Source: Pilimelia terevasa (GTDB taxonomy: Bacteria; Actinomycetota; Actinomycetes; Mycobacteriales; Micromonosporaceae). Taken from it: a stretch of DNA of 64,000 nt. The stretch's first letter is position 1. The number at the start of each line of letters is the position of its first letter. The notes below the pieces were generated by a model. The model saw nothing but the letters and a program-made list of their open reading frames with translations. It was not told where the DNA came from and did no database searches. Position numbers and translations under genes: made by a program. The stretch covers positions 372,001-436,000 of the forward strand of contig NZ_BMQC01000002.1 in assembly GCF_014647915.1 (NCBI RefSeq), read 5' to 3'. Below, in pieces: positions 16,240-24,444 of the stretch.

Positions 16240-17868
16240 GTGAGCCGTACGTTCCAGCGAGTCGGCGTGATCGGGCTGGGCACCATGGGTGCCGGGATCG
16301 CGGAGGTCTTCGCCCGCAACGGCGCCGAGGTCACCGCCGTCGAGATCACCGACGAGGCGCTGGAGCGCGGCCGGCGGACGCTGACCGCGTCGGTCGACAA
16401 GGCGGTCGCCCGCGGCCGGCTCGACGCCGCCGACCGCGACGCCGTACTCGGCCGGGTCGCCTTCGCCGTCGGCCTGCCCGCGCTCGCCGAGGCGGACCTC
16501 GTGGTGGAGGCGGTACCGGAGCGGCTGGAGATCAAGCGGTCCCTGTTCGCGGAGCTGGACCGGGTGTGCAAGCCGGACACGATCCTGGCCACCAACACCT
16601 CCTCGCTGAGCGTCACCGACATCGCGGTCGCCACCCACCGCCCCGACCGGGTCGTCGGCGTGCACTTCTTCAACCCCGCGCCGGTGATGAAGCTCGTCGA
16701 GATCGTCCGCACCGTCGTCACGGCCCCCGACGTCGCCGAGGACCTGGCCGCGCTGTGCACCTGGCTGGGCAAGACGCCGGTGACGGTCGGCGACCGGGCC
16801 GGCTTCGTGGCCAACCACCTGCTGTTCGGGTACCTGAACCAGGCCGTCGGCATGCTGGAGGCCGGCCACGCCACCCGGGACGACATCGACGCCGCGATGC
16901 GGCACGGCTGCGCGCTGCCGATGGGGCCGTTCGCCCTGCTGGACCTCATCGGACTGGACACCTCGTACGAGATTTTGCGCACCATGTACGCCCGCGGGGG
17001 CCGCAGCCGCCGGCACGCCCCGGCGCCGCTGCTGGCCGAGATGGTCACCGCCGGCCTGCTGGGCCGCAAGACGGGCCGCGGGTTCTACACGTACGAGGGC
17101 GGCAGGGCCGTCGCCGACGCGGCCGCGCCGGCCCCGGCCGCCGAGGCGCCGCGCCGCGTGGGGGTCGTCGGCGCCGGACCGGTCGCCGGCATCCTGGCCA
17201 CCCGGCTGCGCGAGACCGGCCGCACGGTCGTGACCGCGGCCGAGGACCTGTCCGCGCTCGCCGACGTCGACCTCGTGGTCGAGATGTCGGGCGCCGACGC
17301 CGACGCCGTGCGGGCGCGCTTCGCCGAGCTGGGCCGGATCTGCCGGCCGGGCGCGGTCCTGGCCGCGGCCGGCGACGCCCTGCCGGTGATCGCGTGCGCG
17401 GCGGCCAGCGGCCGGCCGGAGGACGTCGTGGGGCTCCGGCTGCCGGCCCCGGCCGTGAAGTTGATCGAGATCGTCCCGACCGTCCGGTCTGGTGCGCCGG
17501 CGCTCGCCGCCGCCCGCGCGCTGGCGGCCAGCCTGGACAGCGTCGCCGTCGAGTGCCGCGACCGGGCCGGGGCGATCGTGCACGCGCTGCTGATGCCGTA
17601 CCTCAACGACGCGGTGGCCCTGGTCGACTCCGGGTACGCCGACGCCGACGCGGTCGACGCCGCGATGACGAAGGGCTGCGGGTACCCGGTCGGCCCGATC
17701 GCCTTCCTCGACCACGTGGGCCTGGACCGGGCCGCGGCGACCCTGCGCCGGATGTGTGCCGAGACGGGCGAGCCGTCGTTCACCCCGGCGCCGCTGCTGG
17801 AGCAGATGGTCACGGCCGGGCGGACCGGTCAGCGGGCGGGTCAGGGTTTCCGTACCCACCGCCGGTGA
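16240..17868 (+). CDS. Tandem 3-hydroxyacyl-CoA dehydrogenase, second half degenerate
   Basis: The first half (about residues 1-280 of 542) is a complete NAD-dependent 3-hydroxyacyl-CoA dehydrogenase: VGVIGLGTMGAGIAEVFA, DLVVEAVPERLEIK, NTSSLSVTDIA, the catalytic VGVHFFNPAPVMKLVEIV and GDRAGFVANHLLFGYLNQA. The second half (about 300-542) repeats the fold, with a weaker Rossmann turn (GVVGAGPVAG) and VGLRLPAPAVKLIEIV, where the catalytic His position holds Arg. It is therefore probably a structural or regulatory copy. The GTG at 16240 has AGGAGG at 16229-16234; an in-frame ATG at 16180 lacks such a site. The stop overlaps the GTG of the next gene. A role in beta-oxidation or phenylacetate-type pathways is likely but not provable here. 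Confidence 0.88.
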   Translation: MSRTFQRVGVIGLGTMGAGIAEVFARNGAEVTAVEITDEALERGRRTLTASVDKAVARGRLDAADRDAVLGRVAFAVGLPALAEADLVVEAVPERLEIKRSLFAELDRVCKPDTILATNTSSLSVTDIAVATHRPDRVVGVHFFNPAPVMKLVEIVRTVVTAPDVAEDLAALCTWLGKTPVTVGDRAGFVANHLLFGYLNQAVGMLEAGHATRDDIDAAMRHGCALPMGPFALLDLIGLDTSYEILRTMYARGGRSRRHAPAPLLAEMVTAGLLGRKTGRGFYTYEGGRAVADAAAPAPAAEAPRRVGVVGAGPVAGILATRLRETGRTVVTAAEDLSALADVDLVVEMSGADADAVRARFAELGRICRPGAVLAAAGDALPVIACAAASGRPEDVVGLRLPAPAVKLIEIVPTVRSGAPALAAARALAASLDSVAVECRDRAGAIVHALLMPYLNDAVALVDSGYADADAVDAAMTKGCGYPVGPIAFLDHVGLDRAAATLRRMCAETGEPSFTPAPLLEQMVTAGRTGQRAGQGFRTHRR

Positions 17869-18161
17869 GTCCCCGGCGCAACCGGCGTGACGACCCGGCG
17901 CCGCCCGGCGGCCCGGACCGGGCCTGGCCGGGGGCGGCCACGGTCGAGACCTGGGCCGGCGGGCGGTGGCACGTGCGCACCGTCCCGGCGCCGTCGGCGG
18001 CCAAGGCGTACCGCTGCCCCGGCTGCGACCACGAGATCGCCCCGGGCACCCCGCACGTGGTGGCGTGGCCGGCGGACGACGGGGGCGACCTCGCCGACCG
18101 CCGCCACTGGCACAGCGGCTGCTGGCGGGCCCGGTCCCGGCGCCGGCCGCCCCGCTCCTAG
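17865..18161 (+). CDS. Small Cys/His-rich (zinc-ribbon-like) protein
   Basis: This 98-residue protein is coupled to the dehydrogenase gene by a GTGA overlap (GTG 17865-17867, preceding TGA 17866-17868). Its centre reads AYRCPGCDHEIAPGTPHVVAWP, followed by DRRHWHSGCWRAR. Cys51, Cys54, His81 or His83 and Cys86 could bind one zinc. Both ends are rich in Arg and Pro. Short proteins of this pattern are common in actinobacteria, often labelled ATP/GTP-binding without evidence. I cannot assign a function; RNA or DNA binding would fit the charge. Confidence 0.78.
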   Translation: MSPRRNRRDDPAPPGGPDRAWPGAATVETWAGGRWHVRTVPAPSAAKAYRCPGCDHEIAPGTPHVVAWPADDGGDLADRRHWHSGCWRARSRRRPPRS

Positions 18162-18166
18162 ACATT

Positions 18167-18221
18167 GATCAAGGGATTTCCCGCGCATTCATCACGGATT
18201 AACGTCGGAAATTCCTTGATC
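18167..18221. repeat. Long inverted repeat before the second LCP gene
   Basis: Bases 18167-18181 and 18207-18221 form a 15-bp inverted repeat with one mismatch and a 25-base spacer. It starts 5 bases after the stop at 18161 and ends 74 bases before the LCP start. It may be a terminator for the upstream genes or an operator for the LCP promoter (a TAGCGT hexamer lies at 18257-18262). Confidence 0.55.
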
Positions 18222-18295
18222 GCGTTGTCGGGGGTGGCGGTCCCGACGGCGAGGTCGTAGCGTGCGGAGTCGGGTTTCCTGGGGAGGAACGGAAC

Positions 18296-19567
18296 GTGGC
18301 GGGTGCGCGGCGGCTCAGCAGGGTGGCAGAGGATCTTCCGGCGGCACCGGCCGCGTCGACGGCGCAGGGCGGCCCCGGGGTGTACGGCAGCGCGGCGGCG
18401 CGCGGCGGTCCCGCCGCGACCGGCGCCGCGGCCGCGCGGGGTGTCCCGGCCGCGGCCGGGACACCGGCCAAGAGTCCGCTCTGGGCCCGCCTGTGCGTCG
18501 CCGGCGGGGTCGCGCTGGCCGTGCTCGCCGGCGGCAGCCTGACGGCGACGACCGTCCTGGCCAGCCGCGTCGACAACGCGGTCGGCAAGGGAGACCTGTT
18601 CGGCGACGGCGCCGAGGCGGCCGAGGGCGCGAAGGACCTGCGCGGCCCGATGAACATCCTGCTCGCCGGCATCGACCCACGCGAGTGGGAGGACAATCCC
18701 GACCTGCGGGCCGACTCGGTCCTGGTGATGCACGTACCGGCGAGCCTGGACCGCGCCGTCCTGTTCTCGCTGCCCCGCGACCTGCTGGTGGACATCCCGG
18801 CCTTCCCGCCGGCCCGGTACCCCGGCGGCAGGGACAAGCTGACCCACGCCATGTACTACGGCTCCCGGGTCGACGGCGACGGCAGGAAGGATCCGGTCCG
18901 CGGCTTCGAGCTGCTGTCCCGGGCGGTCAGCAACGCCACGGGGATCGCCCGGTTCGACGCGGGCGCGATCGTGACGTTCAACGGGTTCAAGCGGATCGTC
19001 GACGCCCTCGGCGGCGTGCGCATGTACGTCGACATGGACGTCGCCTCGATCCACATGCGCCCCGACGGCAAGCACCGCGCGCCCAACCCGGGCGGCGGCG
19101 AGGGCGCCCTGGCCTTCAAGGGCCCCCGCAAGCAGTACCGCAAGGGCAACCACCAGCTCTCCGGCTGGGAGGCCCTGGACTACACGCGACAGCGCTACAT
19201 CGAGGGCGGCGACTACGCCCGCCAGCGCCACCAGCAGCAATTCCTGCGGGCGATGGTCGGCCAGGCGCTCAGCCGGGACGTCGTCACCAACCCCGGCAAG
19301 CTGGACGCGGTCCTCCAGGCCGCCGGCAAGACGCTGACCTTCAGCGGCCGCGGCCACAGCGTCACCGACTTCGCGTTCGTCCTGCGCAACATCCGCTCGG
19401 ACAACATCACCATGGTCAAGCTGACCGGCGGCTCGGTGCTGACCGGCGGGGCGTACCAGGGCGAGGCGCTGGACGCGGCTGCCAAGCAGTTTCTGGCCGC
19501 GCTGCGCAGCGACACGACCGAGCAGTTCCTCGTCTCCCATCCCGAAATGATCAACCGGGACCGGTAG
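18296..19567 (+). CDS. LCP (LytR-CpsA-Psr) family cell-wall glycopolymer ligase, second copy
   Basis: This 423-residue paralogue of the protein at 2019 should attach lipid-linked polymers to peptidoglycan. GTG 18296 has an excellent ribosome site, GGGGAGGAA at 18281-18289. It adds an Ala/Pro-rich cytoplasmic N-terminus of about 60 residues before the single membrane helix (about 65-87). The catalytic part repeats the same blocks: NILLAGIDPREW, LRADSVLVMHVP, FSLPRDLLVDIP, RIVDALGGVRMYVD and TRQRYIEGGDYARQRHQQQ. Identity to the first copy is high across the domain, pointing to a lineage duplication. An alpha/beta hydrolase gene follows after 68 bases. Confidence 0.94.
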   Translation: MAGARRLSRVAEDLPAAPAASTAQGGPGVYGSAAARGGPAATGAAAARGVPAAAGTPAKSPLWARLCVAGGVALAVLAGGSLTATTVLASRVDNAVGKGDLFGDGAEAAEGAKDLRGPMNILLAGIDPREWEDNPDLRADSVLVMHVPASLDRAVLFSLPRDLLVDIPAFPPARYPGGRDKLTHAMYYGSRVDGDGRKDPVRGFELLSRAVSNATGIARFDAGAIVTFNGFKRIVDALGGVRMYVDMDVASIHMRPDGKHRAPNPGGGEGALAFKGPRKQYRKGNHQLSGWEALDYTRQRYIEGGDYARQRHQQQFLRAMVGQALSRDVVTNPGKLDAVLQAAGKTLTFSGRGHSVTDFAFVLRNIRSDNITMVKLTGGSVLTGGAYQGEALDAAAKQFLAALRSDTTEQFLVSHPEMINRDR

Positions 19568-19635
19568 CCGCGGTCTGGATCACGTTTCCGCGGGGTGCGC
19601 CCGCGCCCGCGGCCGGCGCGGCGCACCATGGGGGA

Positions 19636-20412
19636 GTGAGCACCCCGATCCGCGCCAACTCGATCCTGCCGGCCACCCGCGAGGCACTGGCCCTGGAGAC
19701 CGCCGACGGCCTGCGCCTGGTCGGCGAGCTGGCCCTGCCGCCCGCCGGCCGGACCCCGGTGGCGACGCTGATCTGCCTGCACCCGCTGCCCACCCACGGC
19801 GGGATGATGGACAGCCACGTCCTGCGCAAGGCGGCCTGGCGGTTGCCGGCGCTCGCCGACGTCGCGGTTCTGCGGTTCAACACCCGCGGTACCGCGAGCG
19901 TCCAGGGGACCAGCGAGGGCGCCTTCGACGGCGGCGACGGCGAGCGGTTCGACGTGGCCGCGGCCATCGAGTACGCCGAGTTCGCGCAGTTGCCGTCCCG
20001 GTGGCTGCTCGGCTGGTCGTTCGGCACCGACCTGGCCCTGCGGCACGGCTGCGACCCCGCCGTCGCCGGTGCCGTCCTGCTCTCGCCGCCGCTGCGCTCC
20101 GCCACGGCCGCGGACCTGGCGCGCTGGGCGGTCAGCGGCAAGCCGCTGACCGCGCTGGTCCCCGAGCACGACGACTACCTGCGGCCGGACGAGGCGCGGC
20201 GGCGGTTCGCGGCCGTGCCGCAGGCCGAGGTGGTCGGGGTACCCGGGGCGAGGCACCTGTGGGTCGGCGACGCCGAGACGGTCCTGGACGCGGTCGTGGC
20301 CCGGGTCGCCCCGGGGCGCGGGCCGCTGCCGCGCGCCTGGGACGGCCCGATGGAGTACGGCGACGCCAGCGCCTACGCCGACCGGACGACCGCCGCCTTC
20401 GACACCGACTGA
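19636..20412 (+). CDS. Alpha/beta hydrolase
   Basis: The 258-residue protein has the fold of a serine hydrolase: LICLHPLPTHGGMMDS for the oxyanion-hole region, AVLRFNTRGT, the nucleophile elbow GWSFGTD with Ser, a later Glu/Asp in LVPEHDDYLRP and His in GARHLWVGD. No lid domain is evident, so it may be a small esterase or dienelactone-hydrolase-like enzyme. The start GTG 19636 immediately follows a run of G. Its 3' end overlaps the convergent histidine kinase gene by 40 bases. The substrate is unknown. Confidence 0.82.
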   Translation: MSTPIRANSILPATREALALETADGLRLVGELALPPAGRTPVATLICLHPLPTHGGMMDSHVLRKAAWRLPALADVAVLRFNTRGTASVQGTSEGAFDGGDGERFDVAAAIEYAEFAQLPSRWLLGWSFGTDLALRHGCDPAVAGAVLLSPPLRSATAADLARWAVSGKPLTALVPEHDDYLRPDEARRRFAAVPQAEVVGVPGARHLWVGDAETVLDAVVARVAPGRGPLPRAWDGPMEYGDASAYADRTTAAFDTD

Positions 20413-23054
20413 GCGGCCGCGTCCTCCCGCCCGCTCCGGTCGCGGCCCTGCGGGTCGGTCAGGTCCTCCAGGTGGTGCAGCCAGTTCTGGACCGCGTCGA
20501 CCGGGTCGGCACCCTTGGCCGCGACGCCGAGGATCTTGCCGGAGAGCCGCGCCTTGTCCGCCTCCGACAGGTCCTGCGAGGTGAGTACGAGCACCGGCGT
20601 ACCGCTGGTGCGCGCGTCCCCGTGCAGCGCCGCAATGACGGAGAAGCCGTCCAGGTCGGGCATCAGCAGGTCGCAGATGATCAGGTCGAACGCGTGCTGG
20701 CGGGCCAGCCGCAGCCCCTCGACGCCGTTCTCGGCGGTGACGACCCGCAGGCCGGGCCGGGCGAGGCGGCGCTGGGCCAGTGTCCGTACCGCGGGGTCGT
20801 CGTCGATGACCAGCAGGTTCGTCTCCTCCGCGGCCAGCGGCGGGACCATGCCGTGCCGGATCAGCCAGGCCAGCAGGAGGTCGTAGTTCAGCGGCTTGGT
20901 GAAGTAGTCGACCGCGCCGAGCGCCAGCGCCACCGTGTGGTCCTCCACCACGCTGATGATCGCCACGGGGATGTGCCGCAGCCGGGCGTCGGCCTTGAGC
21001 CGGCGCATCACCTCCCAGCCGTCGATGCCGGGCAGGACCACGTCGAGCAGGATCAGCTCCGGGCGCTGCTGGGCGGCCATGGCCAGCCCGGCCTCGCCGT
21101 TGCCGGCGACGCCGACCGCGTACCCGACCCGGCGCAGGTGGGTGGCCAGCAGGTCGGCCGCGGCGCGGTCGTCCTCGACGACCAGGATGCCGCCGTGCTC
21201 CACCTCGGCCTGGCCGGGCTGGTCCGCGGCGCGGGCGGCCACGATGTCGGTCCGGGTGGAGGGCAGCCACACTGTGAACCGGGCGCCGTGCCCGGGCACC
21301 GAGGCCACGTCGATCCGGCCGTGGTGCGCCTCGACCAGCCGCCGGGTCAGCGCCAGGCCGAGGCCACTGCCGGACTTGTGCATCGTCGGGTCGCCGACCT
21401 GCTGGAACTCGTCGAAGATCCGGGCCTGGTCGGCGGCGCTGATGCCCGGCCCGGTGTCGCTGACGGTGATCGCGATGTCGGCGCCGATCCGCCGGCCCGC
21501 CACGAAGATGGACCCGCCCTCGGGGGTGAACTTGATGGCGTTGGACAGCAGGTTGGTCAGGATCTGCCGCAGCCGGGTCACGTCGGCGCGCAGCGGCAGC
21601 GGCGGCACGGCGGTCATGATGTCGAGGTGCTTGGCCGCGCCGAGGGAGTGCAGGGAGGCGACGACCTCGTCGACGACCTGGCCGCTGTCGAGCAGGACCG
21701 GCCGCAGCTCCACCTTCCCGGCCTCGATCTTGGCCAGGTCCAGAACGTCGTTGATCAGGGCGAGCAGGTGCTGGCCGCTGGTGTGCACGTACTCGATCCA
21801 CTCGGCCGGGATGACCCGGCCCGTGTCGACCGCCGGCTCGTCGCGCATCAGGTCGCTGAACCCGATGATCGCGTTCAGGGGCGTCCGCAGTTCGTGGCTC
21901 ATGCTGGCCACGAATTTCGTCTTGGCCTCGCTCGCGGCGTCGGCCGCGGCCAGCGCGTCGGCGAGCCGGTCGGTGAGCGCCTGCCGCTCGGCGAGGACGG
22001 CGGCCGCGCCGCCCAGCTCGCCGAACAACTGCATGTCGTCCTCGCCGAACAGCGTCTCGTACGCGTCCAGGACGATCAGCACGCCGGTCCGGCCGTCGGG
22101 GAGCGGCACGGCCGCGACGACGCCGTGCGCGGCGCTCTCCCGCAGCCCCACCTCGCGGGCGAGGTCCCGGGTCGCCGACGAGGTGAGCCGCCGCTGGGGC
22201 TGCGCGGCCGCGGCCAGCAGGCTCGCGCGCGCCTCCTCGCTCAGGCGCGGCGCGCGGCCGGCCGGCTCGGCCGGCAGGCCGCGTTGGGCGCCGACCACCA
22301 TCCCCCCGCGGGTCTCGGGCAGCACCACGAGGACCGCCTGCGAGGCGCTGAGCCGCGCGACCGTGTCCACGTACCGCTGCCAGGTGTCGGCCGCGGTGGT
22401 GTGCGGCGTCCGGTCGAGCAGGCTCAGGGTGAGTTCGTGCGCCGAGGCCCGCGACCAGCGGCGGCGCAGCCAGCCGGGCGGCGCGAACGTCATCGCGTAG
22501 CCGGCGGCCGAGGCCAGCGCGATGACCCGGGAGACGCGGCCGCCGGTGGGCCCGCCCGCCGCCGCCAGCAGGGTGACGGCGAACGCGATGGTGCTCAGTC
22601 CGGCCAGGACCAGGCGCCGCCGCGAGGAGCCGGCCCGCCCGCGCGCGGCGGCGAGGAAGTAGCCGGCGGCGACGAGCTCCCCGGCGGCGAACATCCCGAC
22701 GAGCAGCCAGACGAACCAGGGCGGGCGGACCGGGTACAGCAGCAGCCCCGCCGCCGTCAGCGCCCAGCCGGCCAGCGTCACCGCGCGTACCCACCGCGCG
22801 ACGGGTCGGATCAGCGCGGCCAGGCCGAGGGTGAAGAACGGCTGCCCCAGGAGCATCAGGGTCACGCCCGTCTGCACCCAGCCCGGCGCGGTGACGCCGA
22901 GGAACCGGAACAGCCCGAGGACGAACAGGCAGGTCACGGCGGCGAAGACCAGCATCACCTGGCGCTGGAGGGCGTCGCGGTGCCGTACGTACCCCACGAG
23001 GGCGCGCAGGAACACCGCGAGAAACAGCACCTCCACGATCAGCACCAGGAGCAC
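20373..23054 (-). CDS. Hybrid sensor histidine kinase: 7TM-like sensor, GAF, HisKA/HATPase and two receiver domains
   Basis: The N-terminal 200 residues hold about seven membrane helices. A GAF-like domain (about 210-350) follows, then the dimerisation domain with FVASMSHELRTPLNAIIGF, phospho-His near residue 387. The ATPase domain has NLLSNAIKFTPEGG, DTGPGIS and SGSGLGLALTRRLVEAH. Two receivers follow: ILVVEDDRAAADLL with LILLDVVLPGIDGW and FTKPL, then LLVIDDDPAVRTLA with LIICDLLMPDLDGF. No output domain follows, so phosphate may pass on to another protein. GTG 23054 has GGAGG five bases upstream; GTG 23060 also reads in frame. No cognate regulator lies adjacent. Confidence 0.88.
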   Translation of the reverse strand: MLLVLIVEVLFLAVFLRALVGYVRHRDALQRQVMLVFAAVTCLFVLGLFRFLGVTAPGWVQTGVTLMLLGQPFFTLGLAALIRPVARWVRAVTLAGWALTAAGLLLYPVRPPWFVWLLVGMFAAGELVAAGYFLAAARGRAGSSRRRLVLAGLSTIAFAVTLLAAAGGPTGGRVSRVIALASAAGYAMTFAPPGWLRRRWSRASAHELTLSLLDRTPHTTAADTWQRYVDTVARLSASQAVLVVLPETRGGMVVGAQRGLPAEPAGRAPRLSEEARASLLAAAAQPQRRLTSSATRDLAREVGLRESAAHGVVAAVPLPDGRTGVLIVLDAYETLFGEDDMQLFGELGGAAAVLAERQALTDRLADALAAADAASEAKTKFVASMSHELRTPLNAIIGFSDLMRDEPAVDTGRVIPAEWIEYVHTSGQHLLALINDVLDLAKIEAGKVELRPVLLDSGQVVDEVVASLHSLGAAKHLDIMTAVPPLPLRADVTRLRQILTNLLSNAIKFTPEGGSIFVAGRRIGADIAITVSDTGPGISAADQARIFDEFQQVGDPTMHKSGSGLGLALTRRLVEAHHGRIDVASVPGHGARFTVWLPSTRTDIVAARAADQPGQAEVEHGGILVVEDDRAAADLLATHLRRVGYAVGVAGNGEAGLAMAAQQRPELILLDVVLPGIDGWEVMRRLKADARLRHIPVAIISVVEDHTVALALGAVDYFTKPLNYDLLLAWLIRHGMVPPLAAEETNLLVIDDDPAVRTLAQRRLARPGLRVVTAENGVEGLRLARQHAFDLIICDLLMPDLDGFSVIAALHGDARTSGTPVLVLTSQDLSEADKARLSGKILGVAAKGADPVDAVQNWLHHLEDLTDPQGRDRSGREDAAAQSVSKAAVVRSA

Positions 23055-23179
23055 GCACACCTCCGCGGATCGGCGGGTCGCTGTCGCCCCCGGCTACCCG
23101 GGCAGGCGCCGGGCCAACCCTGCGGTGTGCGAGAAAGATCAGACGTCTGCGTGGCGGTCGGCGACGCGCCGGAGCGCGG

Positions 23180-24433
23180 TCAGTGGCGCTGCTGGCGCGG
23201 TACGACGACCTCGTCGATGACGAGCTGGATCGCCGCCACCGCCGGGATCGCCACGAGCGCCCCGATCACGCCGAACAGGGCGACGCCGGTCAGCGCGGCC
23301 ACGATCGCGGCCAGGTCGCTGACCTTGACCGACCGTCTCATGATCTTGGGATAGATCAGGTAGTTCTCGACCTGCTGGTACACGACGAAGAAGACGAGGC
23401 AGGCGATGCCGACGGGGACGGACGTGGCGAACCCGGCCAGGCTCACCACCACCGCGCCCAGCGTCGCCCCGATCTGCGGGATGAGGTCGCAGACGGCCAC
23501 GACGAACGCCAGCGCGAACGAGTAGGACACGCCCATGGCGTAGAGGAAGCCGAAGGCGCTGAGGCCGGCGAGCAGGGCGATGGACAGCGCCCCGACGAGG
23601 TACGCGCCGACCTTGACCAGGATGGCGTCGCCGAGAAGCTGCACCCGTTCGCGGCGCGAGGCCGGGACGAGCTGGTAGGCGCGGGTGCGCAGCCGGTTGA
23701 AGGACGCCATGAAGTACAGCGTCAGCACGAAGACGGTGAGGACCTTGAACAGGGTGCCGAACACCACCCCGGCCCCGCCGACGAGCCCGCCGGCCAGGTC
23801 GGAGAGGCGGTCGGCGGTGACCGCGCCCTGGAGCTTGTCGATGAGCTGGTACCGCGCGTCGAGGTCGCGCACGGTGGCGCTGCGGTTCAGCGCCTGGATG
23901 TACTCGGGCAGCTTGGTGGCGAACTCCTTGGACTGGTGCACCAGCGGCGGTACCAGGGCCAGCAGGCCGCCGCCGAAGATCCCGACGGCACTCAGGGCGA
24001 CCAGCAGTACCGCGAAGCCGCGGCGCATCCGTAGCCGCTGCAGGGCCTCCACGGCCGGGTTCAGGCCGATGGCCAGGAACAGGGCGCTGAACACCAGGAC
24101 CAGCATCGGCGCCGCCTGGTCCAGGGCGCGGAACACCCCGAACGCGGTGAGCGCGCCCAGGGCGAAGACGAATCCGAAGGCGAACTGGCTCCGCGACAGC
24201 GGCCGGCCGGGACTGCCGAACCGCTGCCCGTCCCCGGATCGACGACCGAAGGGCGGCGGCGGCGTCCCCGCCTCCCGGCCGTCGTCGATGGGCTCCGCCG
24301 CCACCGGGGCGTCCGGCTGCGGTCGCCCCGCCGCCGGCTCCGCGGCCGCTTCCGCATCCGGGGGCGCGGGGTCGCCGCCCGCGCCGCCGGGTGGCGGTGC
24401 GGGCGGTGGCGGGGCGGCGTCCGAACCGGTCAT
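23180..24433 (-). CDS. AI-2E family transporter-like membrane protein
   Basis: The 417-residue product has a Pro/Ala-rich cytoplasmic N-terminus of about 85 residues and about seven to eight membrane helices. Family features are IGLNPAVEALQRLRMRRGFAV, LVPPLVHQSKEF, YFMASFNRLR and the C-terminal VVYQQVENYLIYPKIMRRSV followed by LFGVIGALVAIPAVAAIQ. The family includes TqsA, an autoinducer-2 exporter, and Na+/H+ antiporters, so the substrate is open. It starts 11 bases after the coiled-coil gene at 24445 and is very probably in the same operon. Confidence 0.88.
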   Translation of the reverse strand: MTGSDAAPPPPAPPPGGAGGDPAPPDAEAAAEPAAGRPQPDAPVAAEPIDDGREAGTPPPPFGRRSGDGQRFGSPGRPLSRSQFAFGFVFALGALTAFGVFRALDQAAPMLVLVFSALFLAIGLNPAVEALQRLRMRRGFAVLLVALSAVGIFGGGLLALVPPLVHQSKEFATKLPEYIQALNRSATVRDLDARYQLIDKLQGAVTADRLSDLAGGLVGGAGVVFGTLFKVLTVFVLTLYFMASFNRLRTRAYQLVPASRRERVQLLGDAILVKVGAYLVGALSIALLAGLSAFGFLYAMGVSYSFALAFVVAVCDLIPQIGATLGAVVVSLAGFATSVPVGIACLVFFVVYQQVENYLIYPKIMRRSVKVSDLAAIVAALTGVALFGVIGALVAIPAVAAIQLVIDEVVVPRQQRH

Positions 24434-24444
24434 CGGCGCGGGCT

